DNA from: Telmatactis stephensoni
Lineage: Eukaryota; Cnidaria; Anthozoa; Actiniaria; Isophelliidae
DNA length: 64,000 nucleotides
Direction: 5' to 3'
NCBI GenBank assembly: GCA_029948255.1
Contig: JALIZF010001783.1
Span: 186,001-250,000 of the forward strand
Shown here: positions 21,901 through 34,704 of the stretch, piece after piece
How positions within the stretch are numbered: the stretch's first letter is position 1
Layout: every line of letters begins with the position of its first letter
Notes under the pieces: generated by a model
Told to the model about the DNA's origin: nothing
The model's input: only the letters and a program-made list of their open reading frames with translations
Database searches by the model: none
Translations under genes and position numbers: made by a program

Positions 21901-24620
21901 TTTCTTTTCGAAGCAAAAATCCCTTTGTAAACTAGATTGTTAATTGTTCTTTTTATTATTGTCAACTCAAATGCTCCTCAATAGCTCTTTGGATAATACT
22001 AAGGATAGCATGATCAGTAGAAAATTATAAAAGTCTGAAATTTAATCCATCCACCAATAGACGTGCAGATTTTGTATGTGAAACGGACCGCGCCGTGCCG
22101 TGTCCGTGTCCGTGTCAGTGTCGTGATGTCTATAAAAAAACATTCGAAATTCCTGCCGTAACTGTGAGGCGCCGTTTTCACTTTTGGTGTTTTTCAATTT
22201 GGTATTCAACGACCGGCTGATCATGAAAATGTGGGCTAATCAATTGCTTGATGAGCTAGCGAAACGTACGAAATGTTTTTTTTTTCAAAATTAAAGGTAA
22301 CTTTAGTAGAAAGTTATGCCAAGTCATGGACTATGAATAGTTATACTTGTAGGTAACGAAAGTGGAGGGCTACCAATATATTTATGTATATATCCAAAAG
22401 GCGGTCAGAAATGCAGGAGAAAAAGGCAATAGCACTCCTGTAACACAACTTTTGTCGCACTTTCCCACCAGCATTTTTACGGTTAAAGAATAATTCAGTA
22501 CGGATGAATGAACGGGATCTTTCCTCTAACTTTTGTTTCAGTTAAGGTGACTGGCTACTATTGGAAAAAAATAATGAAAAATCGTTTAAACGCTGATCCC
22601 AAAAACGAAAAGAAAAAAGGAAGGTCCAGCACTTGTTTTCGAGATAATCAGCATTTGCCTATCTCCGAATTTTTTAGGCGAAAATCGCTCAACCGAAGTG
22701 AATAGAAAAGAAATACACAATTCATACTTCTACAACTACTACAATTGCACAAATATTAGATTATGTCGTAATCTTCGTAATAGTATGGATAATTTTGATG
22801 TGACAGCGAAAAAAATACCTTCCTTTATTTGTTTTTTTCAAAATTTGATATGACATAGATTTTTACATGTGTTTTCAATTAAGCGAATAAAAATTATATG
22901 ATCCTGTGCAAAATTAGTTTGTTTCATATGCCCATAAAGTTGCTAAAAAGGCCAAAAAATGCCTTCCGGAAGTGACGCGCCATCTTGAAAATGACGTGAC
23001 AGCGCGAGCTCTATTCAAATTTTGTTGACAAAAACAAGCGCGCGCTCATTGTTTTTTCCTAAAAAGAAAACATTTTTGCTTATTTTTCTAATCATTTTGC
23101 TTGTTAAAATCATGGAGAACTATTTTGTCAAGAAACTTTGGTTTCCCAGCGTAAGTGGCCATTCGCTAGAATGTCGGCGCGCTATGACGTCCTGTCTATT
23201 TGCAAGCAAAAATTCCCTTGTAAACTAGATAGTCAATTGTTCTTTTTATTGTCAACTACAACTGATTTAAACTTGATGATCACTAGCTGTGCATTAGTTT
23301 TCACGAATACAGGACACATGCAATGTTGCAAGAAAAGCTGAAACGTGTTCGTGTCTTGAAACTCTTACACCAATTAAGTACAATGATTACCTACATCCAC
23401 ACTAGGCAAGATAAATCTGGAAATCCATCTTTTTTATTTGTTCATTAGGGTTCAGGCCTGTCGTTCACACCTAAAGGGGGTTTTTGTTTAGGAAGTCTAA
23501 ATGGAGAAAAAATAGATGCTCTTTAAAAATATATCTTTGTAAACGTATTCTTAGCAGCTCGTCGGGGCCGGGTTGGGCGATTAAAGTTAAACCTGCATGC
23601 GTTTAAGTCACTAGTTTTCTTTAGATTTTAATCCTGGGCTAGCGCTAATCGCCTTCGAACAACTGGGCCCGGTTTTGGGTGATGATGGTGGCTTCTAGAG
23701 AGATGATCATGATCTGAGTTTAGCCAGTTGTGACAAAAGAAGAGACCACCAGCCATAAAAAAGACTCAAGAGTGTACTGACGAGGTAAATGTGTTTTATT
23801 GGTCACAAGAAACAAATTTGGGTTTTATTCTCATGTGCGCCATGTATCGATCACATATTGGACTGCAGCAGTACTGACCATCGTATGGACCATCTAAAGA
23901 AAAGTACATGTAAAAATTAAAGACATAAGGGACTAAAGGAAGATATTTTATTTAATGTTCACATGTGCCTCTCGATTTGTCTACGCAAGAGACCATACTG
24001 CCAAGAAAGCGAAACTCACTATTGATGTCTGTGCGATGTTCGCGGCGAATAAGGCTATTTTTAGTAACTTCGCCATCGCACGCGCAAGCTCTTAAACAAT
24101 AGAAATTAGATTCCAAAAACAAACGGTCCCGAATTCTATTGTTGGAAAGCCTTGCGCGCCCGATGGCGAAATTACTAAAAATAGCCTTAGTCGGCACGAA
24201 CGTGGCACAGACGTCAGTATTGAGTTTTGCTCTCTTAGTATTATGGTCTCTTGGTCTACGATAATCCTTACAGGACTCTAAAAGCCACAGCCTATCGAAG
24301 TTATAGTCGACAGAAACCGCTACGCGTGTTCCAAAGATGGTAGCTTAAGCAGTCAGACAAAGAAAAAAGAAAGAAAGCAAAAAAAAAAAAAAAAGAAGAA
24401 GAAGAAGAAGAAGAAGAAGAAGAAGAAGAAGAAGAAGAAGAAGAAGAAGAAGAAGAAGAAGAAGAAGAAGAAGAAGAAGAAGAAGAAGAAATAAAATGAA
24501 ATAAAATGAATTATAAGGTCACCGGAACCACGATTTGAAAAGTAATATCAATAAATTTCGTCGATTTGAAAGGTAAACTGACACATCGTTTACTTACATG
24601 GACCAGGGTCCTTGCGTTTC
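17916..24620. repeat. Tandem unit 2 (6705 bp)
   Basis: Same order of parts as unit 1, head to tail. It shares with unit 1 the short junction gattggattggtagtcaaagag at 20752-20774, where unit 3 carries about 175 extra bases. Confidence 0.93.
19285..20660 (-). pseudogene. LINE RT fragment in unit 2
   Basis: Copy of the 12590-13965 fragment with the same frameshift in the PQGS block and the same FVDD. The pieces lie at 20656-20387, 20367-19939 and 19699-19420. One 3-base difference (an extra codon before the frameshifted block) separates it from unit 1. Confidence 0.85.
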
Positions 24621-25642
24621 TTGTTCTTCTTCTTGTGCTGGTCATTCTTTTTGTCTTTGTCTGCAGCATTCCTCATCGCTTGACAGTCAATTTGGCTTTT
24701 TTCGATGTTGACACCCATGTTCTTCAGGCCCTGGATTTCCTGTGGCGTACAGTTGATTACTTGACGACGAGCTATAAGTCACGGATAGTTAGAACTTTAA
24801 TTCCTATTTTTAATGTTTGGCACTTGGGCGATTTCAAAAATGACAAATTAATCTTAATTTTATTGTTACTCAGATTTTTGTTCTGAGTTTCCTCTCAAGC
24901 TAGTGCGGATACCCTGTTTCAATCGTTTCTCTGCCAATATCTTTATATCTAATTAATTAAGTAATTAATTAATTTTTTGATATTGAAAGAGAAAAAATAA
25001 AGTGGGTAAAGTCCACACGAAGATCAGTCCAGCTTGTACGATAGCTCCATAGGTCATTAGCACGATGGCGTCATTTTATTGCAACTACCAGAATGCTCTA
25101 CGAATTTTCTTTTGAAATTCAGATTTTTATTCCCTTTTGAGAATAGTAGAACAATTGGCACTAATTGTTTTACAAAAGAAAGTGGGCAAAGCCTTCTCTA
25201 GTTGTAGTATATGACGCCATCATGCAAATGGCCCATTGATAGAGCTCTGGTCGACGCTGACTCCACTTCCCATGATCCCCTGTCTTTTTCGGGGACTGGT
25301 CCCCTGCCCTTTTATTTCTCGAGCAAGACGACTGGGGACGAGTTAGCTCTGGACGTGTATCCAAGGGGTCGAATCGAACTTTAGTCAACATTTTTCCAGT
25401 TTCTCAGCTGTTCCAACAAGGGAAGCTGTCTCTGGAATAGTACCTAGGTATTTCAAATTTTCTTAATCCCTAGCTTAGTAAAAACAGTCTCAGCACCATT
25501 GAGATCAATCACTTACTACTAATTAGTTTTTTTGTATTTGGTGACTGGAACTTTAATATTTATACTTACACCGTCCCGGGCTGCCGCTGACAACAACTAA
25601 CACGATCAAACCAAAACACAGCACAATATTGGTGTTCTTCAT
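23796..25642 (-). CDS. Secreted six-cysteine peptide, gene 3 (chimeric, same protein as gene 2)
   Basis: Coding exons 25642-25570, 24771-24598 and 23893-23796; 114 residues. By eye every coding base matches gene 2, so the two encode the same protein, while their introns differ at single bases and in microsatellite length. The inferred 5' UTR exon ends at 27672, where the donor reads GTAGGT instead of GTAAGT. The chimeric structure is as in gene 2. Identical coding sequences in adjacent units indicate recent duplication or gene conversion, and possibly a dosage benefit. Confidence 0.75.
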
Positions 25643-28600
25643 CTTAAACCCTGAAAATGGAATTCATGACTATAAACACGAGAGAACGAGAAGAAATTTT
25701 GTTGACATGTTTGTACGTTCAGCTTTATATTCCGACCGCTCTCCAGCGATCATCATCAGCTACGACAACAACAACAACAACACTTTATTGTACCCTCAGT
25801 CTTACTGCTACATAGTTATATCTGAAAGAAATTCAATGTTTAGGGGTACCATTACTTCCAAAAATAACTTAGAAGCTAAAAATGCTTGGAAGTTGGATTG
25901 CATTATGAAATTAAAAATTGTTATTGGATCGGACTAATTTACATAAAAAAATTTGTTTAAATAGATTATCAAAGGTACTATGCATATATACATTCTTTAT
26001 TTATAAATACAAACAATAAATAAGATTTACAAATACACACAAAAATAAAGACAAAATGACAAGTGAAAGAAGAAGAAGAAGAAAAAAGGGCACAGGATCA
26101 TCAATCTTATTATCTTATCAACATATATATGTATTTTGACGATGCAAAAGCTAATACTTGCAAATAATTTCATCTTTAATCTTTTTCTGCAACTGATTAA
26201 GAGATAGTGACTTAATTTGATTATTGATTGAATTCCCAATTTTAGGTCCCTGAAATATAGACTCTGTTTAGATGCGGCTCTTGCACTATAATAGCTATGT
26301 ATTTTGCTAACATGTGTGAAGAATGAATTGAAAGTAGAGGGTAATAGCTTGTTATTGAATTTATACATGACAATTGACATATTTAAGGTGACAAGATCAA
26401 ACAATTTAACAATATTTAATTCGGTTTGAATAAAGGGCTTGAGTGTTCATCAAATTTTGTAAAAGTAATAATACGTACCACTTTGTAAAACATACAATGG
26501 TTGTAGAGTAGTTGGATAAGTGTTACCCCAAGCTATTATTCCATAAATTAGAAATGGGTAAATCAGGGTGTAATATAAATTAACAAGAATTGTAGAATTG
26601 ACATAATAACGAAGCTTAGAAAGAACCGGCCCAGCACTTCTTTTTATTTTTTGGCTATGCAGTCAACTTGTGATTTCCAATTTAAATTTGAATCAATAAA
26701 AATTCCTAGATATTTAATATAATCATCTTGTCGAATGATTTTGTCATTAACAGCCAATTTAAAGTGCTGAGTAATTTTCCGTTGAGGTGGGTGGAAGAGA
26801 ACAAAATTGGGTTTTTCTATATTGAGAGAGGTTTTATTAGCACAGAGCCAAGTATGAACCTTAGCTATTTCACAATTTATGTTAGATTCTAGCACATCTA
26901 AATTTTTGTGTCTATAGAAACGATTAGCATCATCAACAAATAAATGAAATTCAAGAAGATCAGAACACAAATGGAAATCATTTATATAAAGGGAAAAGAG
27001 CAAACTAAGGGCCAAAAACAGACCCTTGTGGAACCCCACAGGAAATATCTTGTTGAGTAGACTGAGTGACATTATCCACCACAGTAGTTTGCTAACGATT
27101 ACTAAGATATGAAATAAACCAGTTCTTAGCCACTCCTCTCACTCCATAATGTTCTAATTTGCTTATCAAAATGCTATGATCAAGAGTATCGAAAGCTTTA
27201 CTAAAATCAAGAAATATTCCACAAGAAAAATCATGCTCCTCAATAGCTCTTTGGATAATACTAAGAATAGCATAATCAGTAGAATGCTTCTCTCTAAAGC
27301 CAAATTGTTTGTCAAAAAATATCTTACTGTTCTCTGGGAATTTTAGTAATCTATTATACATAATCGATATATAAGCTTCTCCAGAAGTTTATTAAACACA
27401 GAAAGCAATGAATTGGTCGATAATTGTTTAACAAGTTTGAGAGCGTTTCTTATGGATTGGTATGAAACTGAAATTAATATGTTAGATGATGTTAATTTAT
27501 ATGTTCATGACGTTATGCAAACAAATTTAGGTAATATTGTCCTATGTACAAGAATTTGAGTGTGATTGTTGAGTACTAGTTTAAACTTTGGTCGGCAGTT
27601 ACAAATTTGGCCACTAAAATGACAATCAAACCTAGTCAAAGAGAGAATAAATCACTAAAAATAATACCTACCTTTTCTAAGCAAATATCTCTTTCAAAAA
27701 CTGGTTAATTGTACATGTAGTGCCACTTATTCCAGATTACATAATTTACCGGTACCGGGTTAACAGGTTGCATCGTGGGATTATAGGCTATCTATTTTGA
27801 TGATCCTTTAAAGGACTTCTATACCTCAATTCTTGATGATTAACTAGAAACTTTACTAGGTTTGTGTATGTTACTTATAGTCGTATACACCTATTTGGAT
27901 TAAAAACTAAGATGACATCTGTACTTTTTTGGTAAACTTTTAAAATTAATTTACAACTTGAATATATTGACAATTAGATAACTTTTACAATGATTTTTGG
28001 TTTTGCTGGTTGCGTGTTTGATAGAGGTGTTGAATTGTTATGCGCTGTAACGTACGAGTTCAGTTGAAATTTAAAGTCTGAAATTTAATTCGTCCACCAT
28101 TCGATTAGTTGTTAGCTACATACATAACAGTATCTATCAACAATAGACGTGCAGATTTTGTATGTGAAACGGACCGCGCCATGCCGTGACCGTTTCGGTG
28201 CCGTGATGTCTATAAAAAAACATTCGAAATTCCTGCCGTAACTGTGAGGCGCCGTTTTCACTTTTGTTCAACGACTGGCTGAAAATGTGGGTTAATCAAT
28301 TGCTTGATGAGCTAGCGAAACGTACGAAATATTTTTGTCTAAAGCAAACGGTAACTTTAGTAGAAAGTTATGCCAAGTCATGGACTTATAGTATACTAGT
28401 AGGTAACGAAGTGAAGGGCTACCAATATAATATGTATATATCCAAAAGGCGGTCAGAAATGTAGGAGAAAAAGGCAATAGCACTCCTGTAACACTCCTTT
28501 TGTCGCACTTTCCACCCAGCATTTTTACGATTAAAGAATAATTCCGTACGGATGAATGAATGGGATCTTTCCTCTAACTTTTGTTTCAGTTAAGTCTATT

Positions 28601-31259
28601 TGCAAGTCCATAGTGAACTATAACCTAAAATTAAGGCAACAGAAAAACTCCCTGGACAGGTTAATGAGCAAACAAACGAACGAACGAACGAATAACGAAC
28701 GAACGAACGAACGAACGAACATAAGGAATAAATTTAAGAAAAGCATTCACTTTCTTTTCGAAGCAAAAATCCCTTTGTAAACTAGATTGTTAATTGTTCT
28801 TTTTATTATTGTCAACTCAAATGCTCCTCAATAGCTCTTTGGATAATACTAAGGATAGCATGATCAGTAGAAAATTAAAGTCTGAAATTTAATCCATCCA
28901 CCAATAGACGTGCAGATTTTGTATGTGAAACGGACCGCGCCGTGCCGTGTCCGTGTCAGTGTCGTGATGTCTATAAAAAAACATTCGAAATTCCTGCCGT
29001 AACTGTGAGGCGCCGTTTTCACTTTTGGTGTTTTTCAATTTGGTATTCAACGACCGGCTGATCATGAAAATGTGGGCTAATCAATTGCTTGATGAGCTAG
29101 CGAAACGTACGAAATGTTTTTTTTCAAAATTAAAGGTAACTTTAGTAGAAAGTTATGCCAAGTCATGGACTATGAATAGTTATACTTGTAGGTAACGAAA
29201 GTGGAGGGCTACCAATATATTTATGTATATATCCAAAAGGCGGTCAGAAATGCAGGAGAAAAAGGCAATAGCACTCCTGTAACACAACTTTTGTCGCACT
29301 TTCCCACCAGCATTTTTACGGTTAAAGAATAATTCAGTACGGATGAATGAACGGGATCTTTCCTCTAAATTTTGTTTCAGTTAAGGTGACTGGCTACTAT
29401 TGGAAAAAAATAATGAAAAATCGTTTAAACGCTGATCCCAAAAACGAAAAGAAAAAAGGGAGGTCCAGCACTTGTTTTCGAGATAATCAGCATTTGCCTA
29501 TCTCCGAATTTTTTAGGCGAAAATCGCTCAACCGAAGTGAATAGAAAAGAAATACACAATTCATACTTCTACAACTACTACAATTGCACAAATATTAGAT
29601 TATGTCGTAATCTTCGTAATAGTATGGATAATTTTGATGTGGGACAGCGAAAAAAATACCTTCCTTTATTTGTTTTTTCAAAATTTGATATGACATAGAT
29701 TTTTACATGTGTTTTCAATTAAGCGAATAAAAATTATATGATCCTGTGCAAAATTAGTTTGTTTCATATGCCCATAAAGTTGCTCAAAAGGCCAAAAAAT
29801 GCCTTCCGGAAGTGCCGCGCCATCTTGAAAATGACGTGACAGCGCGAGCTCTATTCAAATTTTGTTGACGAAAACAAGCGCGCGCTCATTGTTTTTTCCT
29901 AAAAAGAAAACATTTTTGCTTATTTTTCTAATCATTTTGCTTGTTAAAATCATGGAGAACTATTTTGTCAAGAAACTTTGGTTTCCCAGCGTAAGTGGCC
30001 ATTCGCTAGAATGTCGGCGCGCTATGACGTCCTGTCTATTTGCAAGCAAAAATTCCCTTGTAAACTAGATAGTCAATTGTTCTTTTTATTGTCAACTACA
30101 ACTGATTTAAACTTGATGATCACTAGCTGTGCATTAGTTTTCACGAATACAGGACACATGCAATGTTGCAAGAAAAGCTGAAACGTGTTCGTGTCTTGAA
30201 ACTCTTACACCAATTAAGTACAATGATTACCTACATCCACACTAGGCAAGATAAATCTGGAAATCCATCTTTTTTATTTGTTCATTAGGGTTCAGGCCTG
30301 TCGTTCACACCTAAAGGGGGTTTTTGTTTAGGAAGTCTAAATGGAGAAAAAATAGATGCTCTTTAAAAATATATCTTTGTAAACGTATTCTTAGCAGCTC
30401 GTCGGGGCCGGGTTGGGCGATTAAAGTTAAACCTGCATGCGTTTAAGTCACTAGTTTTCTTTAGATTTTAATCCTGGGCTAGCGCTAATCGCCTTCGAAC
30501 AACTGGGCCCGGTTTTGGGTGATGATGGTGGCTTCTAGAGAGATGATCATGATCTGAGTTTAGCCAGTTGTGACAAAAGAAGAGACCACCAGCCATAAAA
30601 AAGACTCAAGAGTGTACTGACGAGGTAAATGTGTTTTATTGGTCACAAGAAACAAATTTGGGTTTTATTCTCATGTGCGCCATGTATCGATCACATATTG
30701 GACTGCAGCAGTACTGACCATCGTATGGACCATCTAAAGAAAAATACATGTAAAAATTAAAGACATAAGGGACTAAAGGAAGATATTTTATTTAATGTTC
30801 ACATGTGCCTCTCGATTTGTCTACGCAAGAGACCATACTGCCACGAACGTGGCACAGACGTCAGTATTGAGTTTTGCTCTCTTAGTATTATGGTCTCTTG
30901 GTCTACGATAATCCTTACAGGACTCTAAAAGCCACAGCCTATCGAAGTTATAGTCGACAGAAACCGCTACGCGTGTTCCAAAGATGGTAGCTTAAGCAGT
31001 CAGACAAAGAAAAAAGAAAGAAAGAAAGAAAAAAAAAGAAGAAGAAGAAGAAGAAGAAGAAGAAGAAGAAGAAGAAGAAGAAGAAGAAGAAGAAGAAGAA
31101 GAAGAAGAAGAAGAAGAAGAAGAAGAAATAAAATGAAATAAAATGAATTATAAGGTCACCGGAACCACGATTTGAAAAGTAATATCAATAAATTTCGTCG
31201 ATTTGAAAGGTAAACTGACACATCCGGTTTACTTACATGGACCAGGGTCCTTGCGTTTC
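24621..31259. repeat. Tandem unit 3 (6639 bp)
   Basis: Same order of parts. It differs by the extra block at about 27460-27640, by a ~193-bp deletion in the intron 2 foldback near 30853, and by shorter ACGA and GAA tracts. After 31259 the sequence continues into the gene 4-specific part of exon 2. Confidence 0.93.
25990..27365 (-). pseudogene. LINE RT fragment in unit 3
   Basis: Third copy, with pieces at 27361-27092, 27072-26644 and 26404-26125. It has a few private substitutions (for example Ser for Asn in PEN-S-KIFF, His for Tyr in REKHSTD). The shared lesions show that it was dead before the unit was duplicated. Confidence 0.85.
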
Positions 31260-31684
31260 TTGTTCTTCTTCTTGTGCTGGTCATTCTTTTTGTCTTTGTC
31301 TGCAGCATTCCTCATCGCTTGACAGTCAATTTGGCTTTTTTTGATGTTGACACCCATGTTCTTCAGGTCCTGGATTTCTTGTGGCGTACAGTTGATTGCT
31401 TGACGACGAGCTATAAGCGATTTTAGAAATATGGATATCATAAGGTATTAATGCTAAGCTAAGGGATGTCTTTGATGGTTGCTTTGGAAAACCACCTGTA
31501 AACAAATATTTAGCAAATCTAATAATTCCTTAATTATTTCTTTTTAATCTTCGCCGATGGCTAGCCTATTAAAGTTCTTCGTGAACTTTAACTTATATTT
31601 ACATCGTGCCCACATTGAAGGATGGCCGCTGACAACCACTAATAAGCCTAAACTCAAACACAGCACAATGTTGACGTTCTTCAT
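30636..31684 (-). CDS. Secreted six-cysteine peptide, gene 4 (right parental type)
   Basis: Coding exons 31684-31603, 31410-31237 and 30733-30636; 117 residues. Exon 1 is the most divergent, three codons longer, with a signal peptide around NIVLCLSLGLLVVVSG and donor GTAAAT. Exon 2 differs from genes 1-3 at Ala, Asp and Lys positions (QAIN, IQDLK, NIKKS). Exon 3 matches genes 2 and 3. Intron 1 is only 192 bp (about 790 bp in genes 1-3). The upstream UTR intron is about 175 bp and has no LINE. The inferred 5' exon ends at 31868 (donor GTAAGT). Cysteine order and spacing from Cys35 on equal those of gene 2. It is probably the unit from which the right halves of genes 2 and 3 came. Confidence 0.75.
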
Positions 31685-31869
31685 ATTAAACCCTGAAAAT
31701 ATAAAACAGAAAGGGATCGTTGAGACAAATTGATGTTATAGCTAGTACCGTGTCTATATACGTTATGTTATTTACATTTAATTTAGTTATTCTGGTGTTA
31801 AAAAAGGTGGATACACAAGAGCCTCAAGAGAGCACAGAGGAGATCACTAAATATAGGAAAAACTTACCT

Positions 31870-32310
31870 TCTCTTTTGTAAATGAAAATGACTTAGTCTG
31901 CAAAGATTGGTCCTTGAACTAAAACTGGTTGACAGTGGGCTGTTACTTATAGTCGCAGTATTACACATAGCCATAACAATTAACAGGTTCCTATTCCATT
32001 ACTTATTCATATATTCAGGGTCGTGAGATGGTACGTGGGATCATAAAGCGAGTCAAGTGACCAAAAGCACAGAAAATATTTTGTACATGTTTCATATAAT
32101 TGCTTTGCTTGACTGTGAAGTAGATACTCAAAGGGGGTTTTGCTAAAACGAGTAGCGAGTAATGAGTAACGGGAGTAAAGGGAAAACAAGTAATAACCAA
32201 ATTTTGTCACAGAGAAATTTGGAATAGATACAAAATTTGAAATAATCTTCCATTTAAATTAACAGTATTAGCTAAATCATTCGAACAAAGGCACTATATA
32301 ATGGCTATAA
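31870..32310. other. 5' flank of peptide gene 4, no other gene seen
   Basis: AT-rich sequence. It presumably contains the minus-strand promoter upstream of the 5' exon ending at 31868. I see no clear TATA box. Confidence 0.35.
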
Positions 32311-32314
32311 TATA

Positions 32315-33375
32315 AAAATTAGGTACTACCTAATAGCGGAGCTCCCATTTAAATATAAAAATAATTTTAAATACTTTGTTTTATTTTTTGATGTTTTTGA
32401 TTTAAATTAATTGGGCTTCCTGTGGTAATAGGCAAACAAAGATTGCATTTTGTTGTAAAAGTCGAAATAAAGATTATAGGTCAAGCTTTATTTCTTGCCC
32501 TTCAGTCTCCTGAAAATTATAAGGCTTTCAGCCTCAGTCACCATAGTGATGCTCATTCAGATTCAGTCAGATTTTATAATTGACTTTGAAGTAGTGGTTC
32601 ATAATTCTCAGAAATAGAATGCAAAAATCCCTCAAACTGATTTCATTCACATAAATACTGTTCAACCTGATTTCAACATCCTTCAATTAAACAATTTAAC
32701 ATTGCAGAACATTATATTTAGATTTTCCTGTCTTGACAGTATTGTGGCATCTGGTTTTTGTACTATGTAGAATAGAATGACACAGATAAATAGTTGTCTT
32801 TACACAAAACAAGAATTCTCTCTTCCATGCAGGTTCCACTAATTATGACTTTAGATGAAATTGTAAAACAACTCAAAACAACTACTACCTAAAAGCAGAG
32901 CTCCAATTTCAATTTCAATATTTTTATGTTCTTGATTCAAATGAATTGGATTTCCTGTGGTAATTGTAAAAGCATTTTTAAAATAAGTTTTGGTTTTGGT
33001 TTGTATAGTGGGCTTGTAAGCTCAGTGACCTTTATTACAGTGAATTTTAATATTCAGATTCACTGTCAGATTTCATAACTGACTTTGTAGTGGTTCATAA
33101 TTTTCAGAAATATAAAGCAAAGTCTCCAAACCCTTTTTTAAATTGATACAAGTAATTAAACCTTTTCAACATCCTGAATATTACAGAACAACATATCTTC
33201 ATGTGTCTGTCTTTACTATATTAAATTTGTGACATATCTTGTTTTTTTGTGGTTGTTGTTGTTGTTTTGTTATTTAATGTGGAATAGAATGACACACTAG
33301 CTAGGTGAATACTTGTCTCCCACTTGTCTCTTCCAGATTACACTGATAATACAGTTTTAAGTGACTATAAAAACA
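32315..33375. repeat. Diverged tandem duplication, ~560-bp unit
   Basis: 32315-32880 and 32881-33375 share in order: tactacctaa..agcagagctcc, ttgatttaaat..attgg..ttcctgtggtaat, gtggttcataatt.tcagaaata, aacatcct, and aatagaatgacaca. They are diverged by substitutions and indels. No coding potential; function unknown. Confidence 0.75.
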
Positions 33376-33682
33376 GCCACTCGACATTACAAGAAAACAA
33401 GGAATTAAGCATTTTCAGTCTGCATGCATTTAAGGTCTCGTAGGGTTCACTGACAGAGCATGCAAAATTCCTTCTTTTATTCCTGTCAATTTTTTTCATT
33501 AAATTCCAGACCCAAACTTGAGCTGTATTTACACATTAGTGGGGTTGAAATAAGTTCAAAATCATTTTTTTACTTATTTTATTATTATTAGAACTAGTGC
33601 AAAAAGTTCACCGTAAAACAAATGTCGTTGTACATTTTAAGTTATGTACTTGATCGAGTGTTTGTTTAAACTTGGCCACAGT

Positions 33683-34087
33683 TCAACGTGCATAAAAGTT
33701 TATTTTTTTAAAGACATCAATCCCAAATAAAAGATAAAAGATCAAATATAGGTACAAGAGACGTTTTGACATCATTTTCTGGCCAAGGTCTTTACCTTGA
33801 AGTGCTTTCCTAATTGCTGTCTTTAGAAGCATAGTCCTAGATCCTTGTTTCACGCTCAATGCAGATGATTCTTGATTGCCAACTTTGGCTAGATTTTTAA
33901 GCAGCTTTACTGAAGGCATCTTCACGAAACGAAGAATACACGACCTCGATGACTCGTTCATTATGAGAAGTTTTTTGAAGCTACAAATCCAACTAAAAAG
34001 TCGTCCAACTTTGAAAATGCTCTCTGTGTCCTTCGTCTTTCGAGCAGTTTTTGAAATGACACCGGGCCCGAAAAAATTCAAATGCAC
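33683..34087 (-). CDS. Unrecognised ORF of 134 codons, doubtful
   Basis: A basic product. A possible internal start at MPSVKLLKNLAKVGNQ is followed by a Lys/Arg-rich stretch, then a hydrophobic tail (LLYLYLIFYLLFGIDVF). A donor-like caaGGTAAAG follows ..KALQ on the minus strand near 33795, so part of the frame may be one exon of a spliced gene. An AATAAA overlaps the last codons. No family recognised; it may be chance. Confidence 0.25.
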   Translation of the reverse strand: MHLNFFGPGVISKTARKTKDTESIFKVGRLFSWICSFKKLLIMNESSRSCILRFVKMPSVKLLKNLAKVGNQESSALSVKQGSRTMLLKTAIRKALQGKDLGQKMMSKRLLYLYLIFYLLFGIDVFKKINFYAR

Positions 34088-34330
34088 GTTGTTTTTCGCT
34101 TTAACCTGTCAAGATTGGCACAGATTAATGATCATGAAAATCGCTAAATTTTTACGAGGTTTCTAGAGTAATATTTTTAAGTTTTGCAAGTTAAAACTGC
34201 AAGGAAACTGTAAATTGGCCAGCGGTTACCCCTGTGGGATGTACAGGGACGTACGTACGGACACTGGGCTTCCTGTGTCGGTCCATGAAAAATCAACTGG
34301 ATGGGTTATCATTCTTTCTAAAGATGGCGC

Positions 34331-34370
34331 TTCCGCTCGCGCGGGCCTTCGGCCCGCGCGGGAGCTCCGC
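34331..34370. repeat. GC-rich perfect hairpin
   Basis: cgcgcgggcc (34338-34347), loop ttc, then ggcccgcgcg (34351-34360), with flanking ccgct/ggag extending the pairing. It sits in AT-rich DNA and is likely the tip of a foldback element. Confidence 0.75.
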
Positions 34371-34704
34371 TATAAATGGAGTTATGTTTGATTTGGCTCA
34401 GTTAAAATTTCAATATATTTAGTGCTAGTGTTAGTAGACTTAGCTAACCCTATTCCATATGACTGGATCAGACGATGGCATAATGCTTGAAAACATTGCA
34501 TTCTAGCTAATATAGTATTCCGCTACAGTTAAGCATTTCATCCTTTTTGGATCAAGGATCAGAATTTTTGTCCAAAAATACGGGATCACGTGTGAAAAAA
34601 CGTACCATGTCACGACCCTGATATATTAGACAAGATAATATTGTCAATATTCCGCCGTTATGTATTTTCACCCGATTCTTTTTTTCTAGCCGTAAAAATT
34701 CACA

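Noticed and set aside
11221..31259. The array as an assembly artefact
   Set aside because: Units have private indels and different microsatellite lengths, and the outer genes are distinct parental types. Raw-read support would settle it.
10042..31684. Calling the peptide family insulin or a toxin outright
   Set aside because: The order of cysteines fits both insulin-like and knottin frameworks, but the spacings fit neither closely. Family left open.
33876..34166. Plus-strand 96-codon ORF
   Set aside because: Overlaps a minus-strand ORF of equal uncertainty and shows no domain or coding signal.
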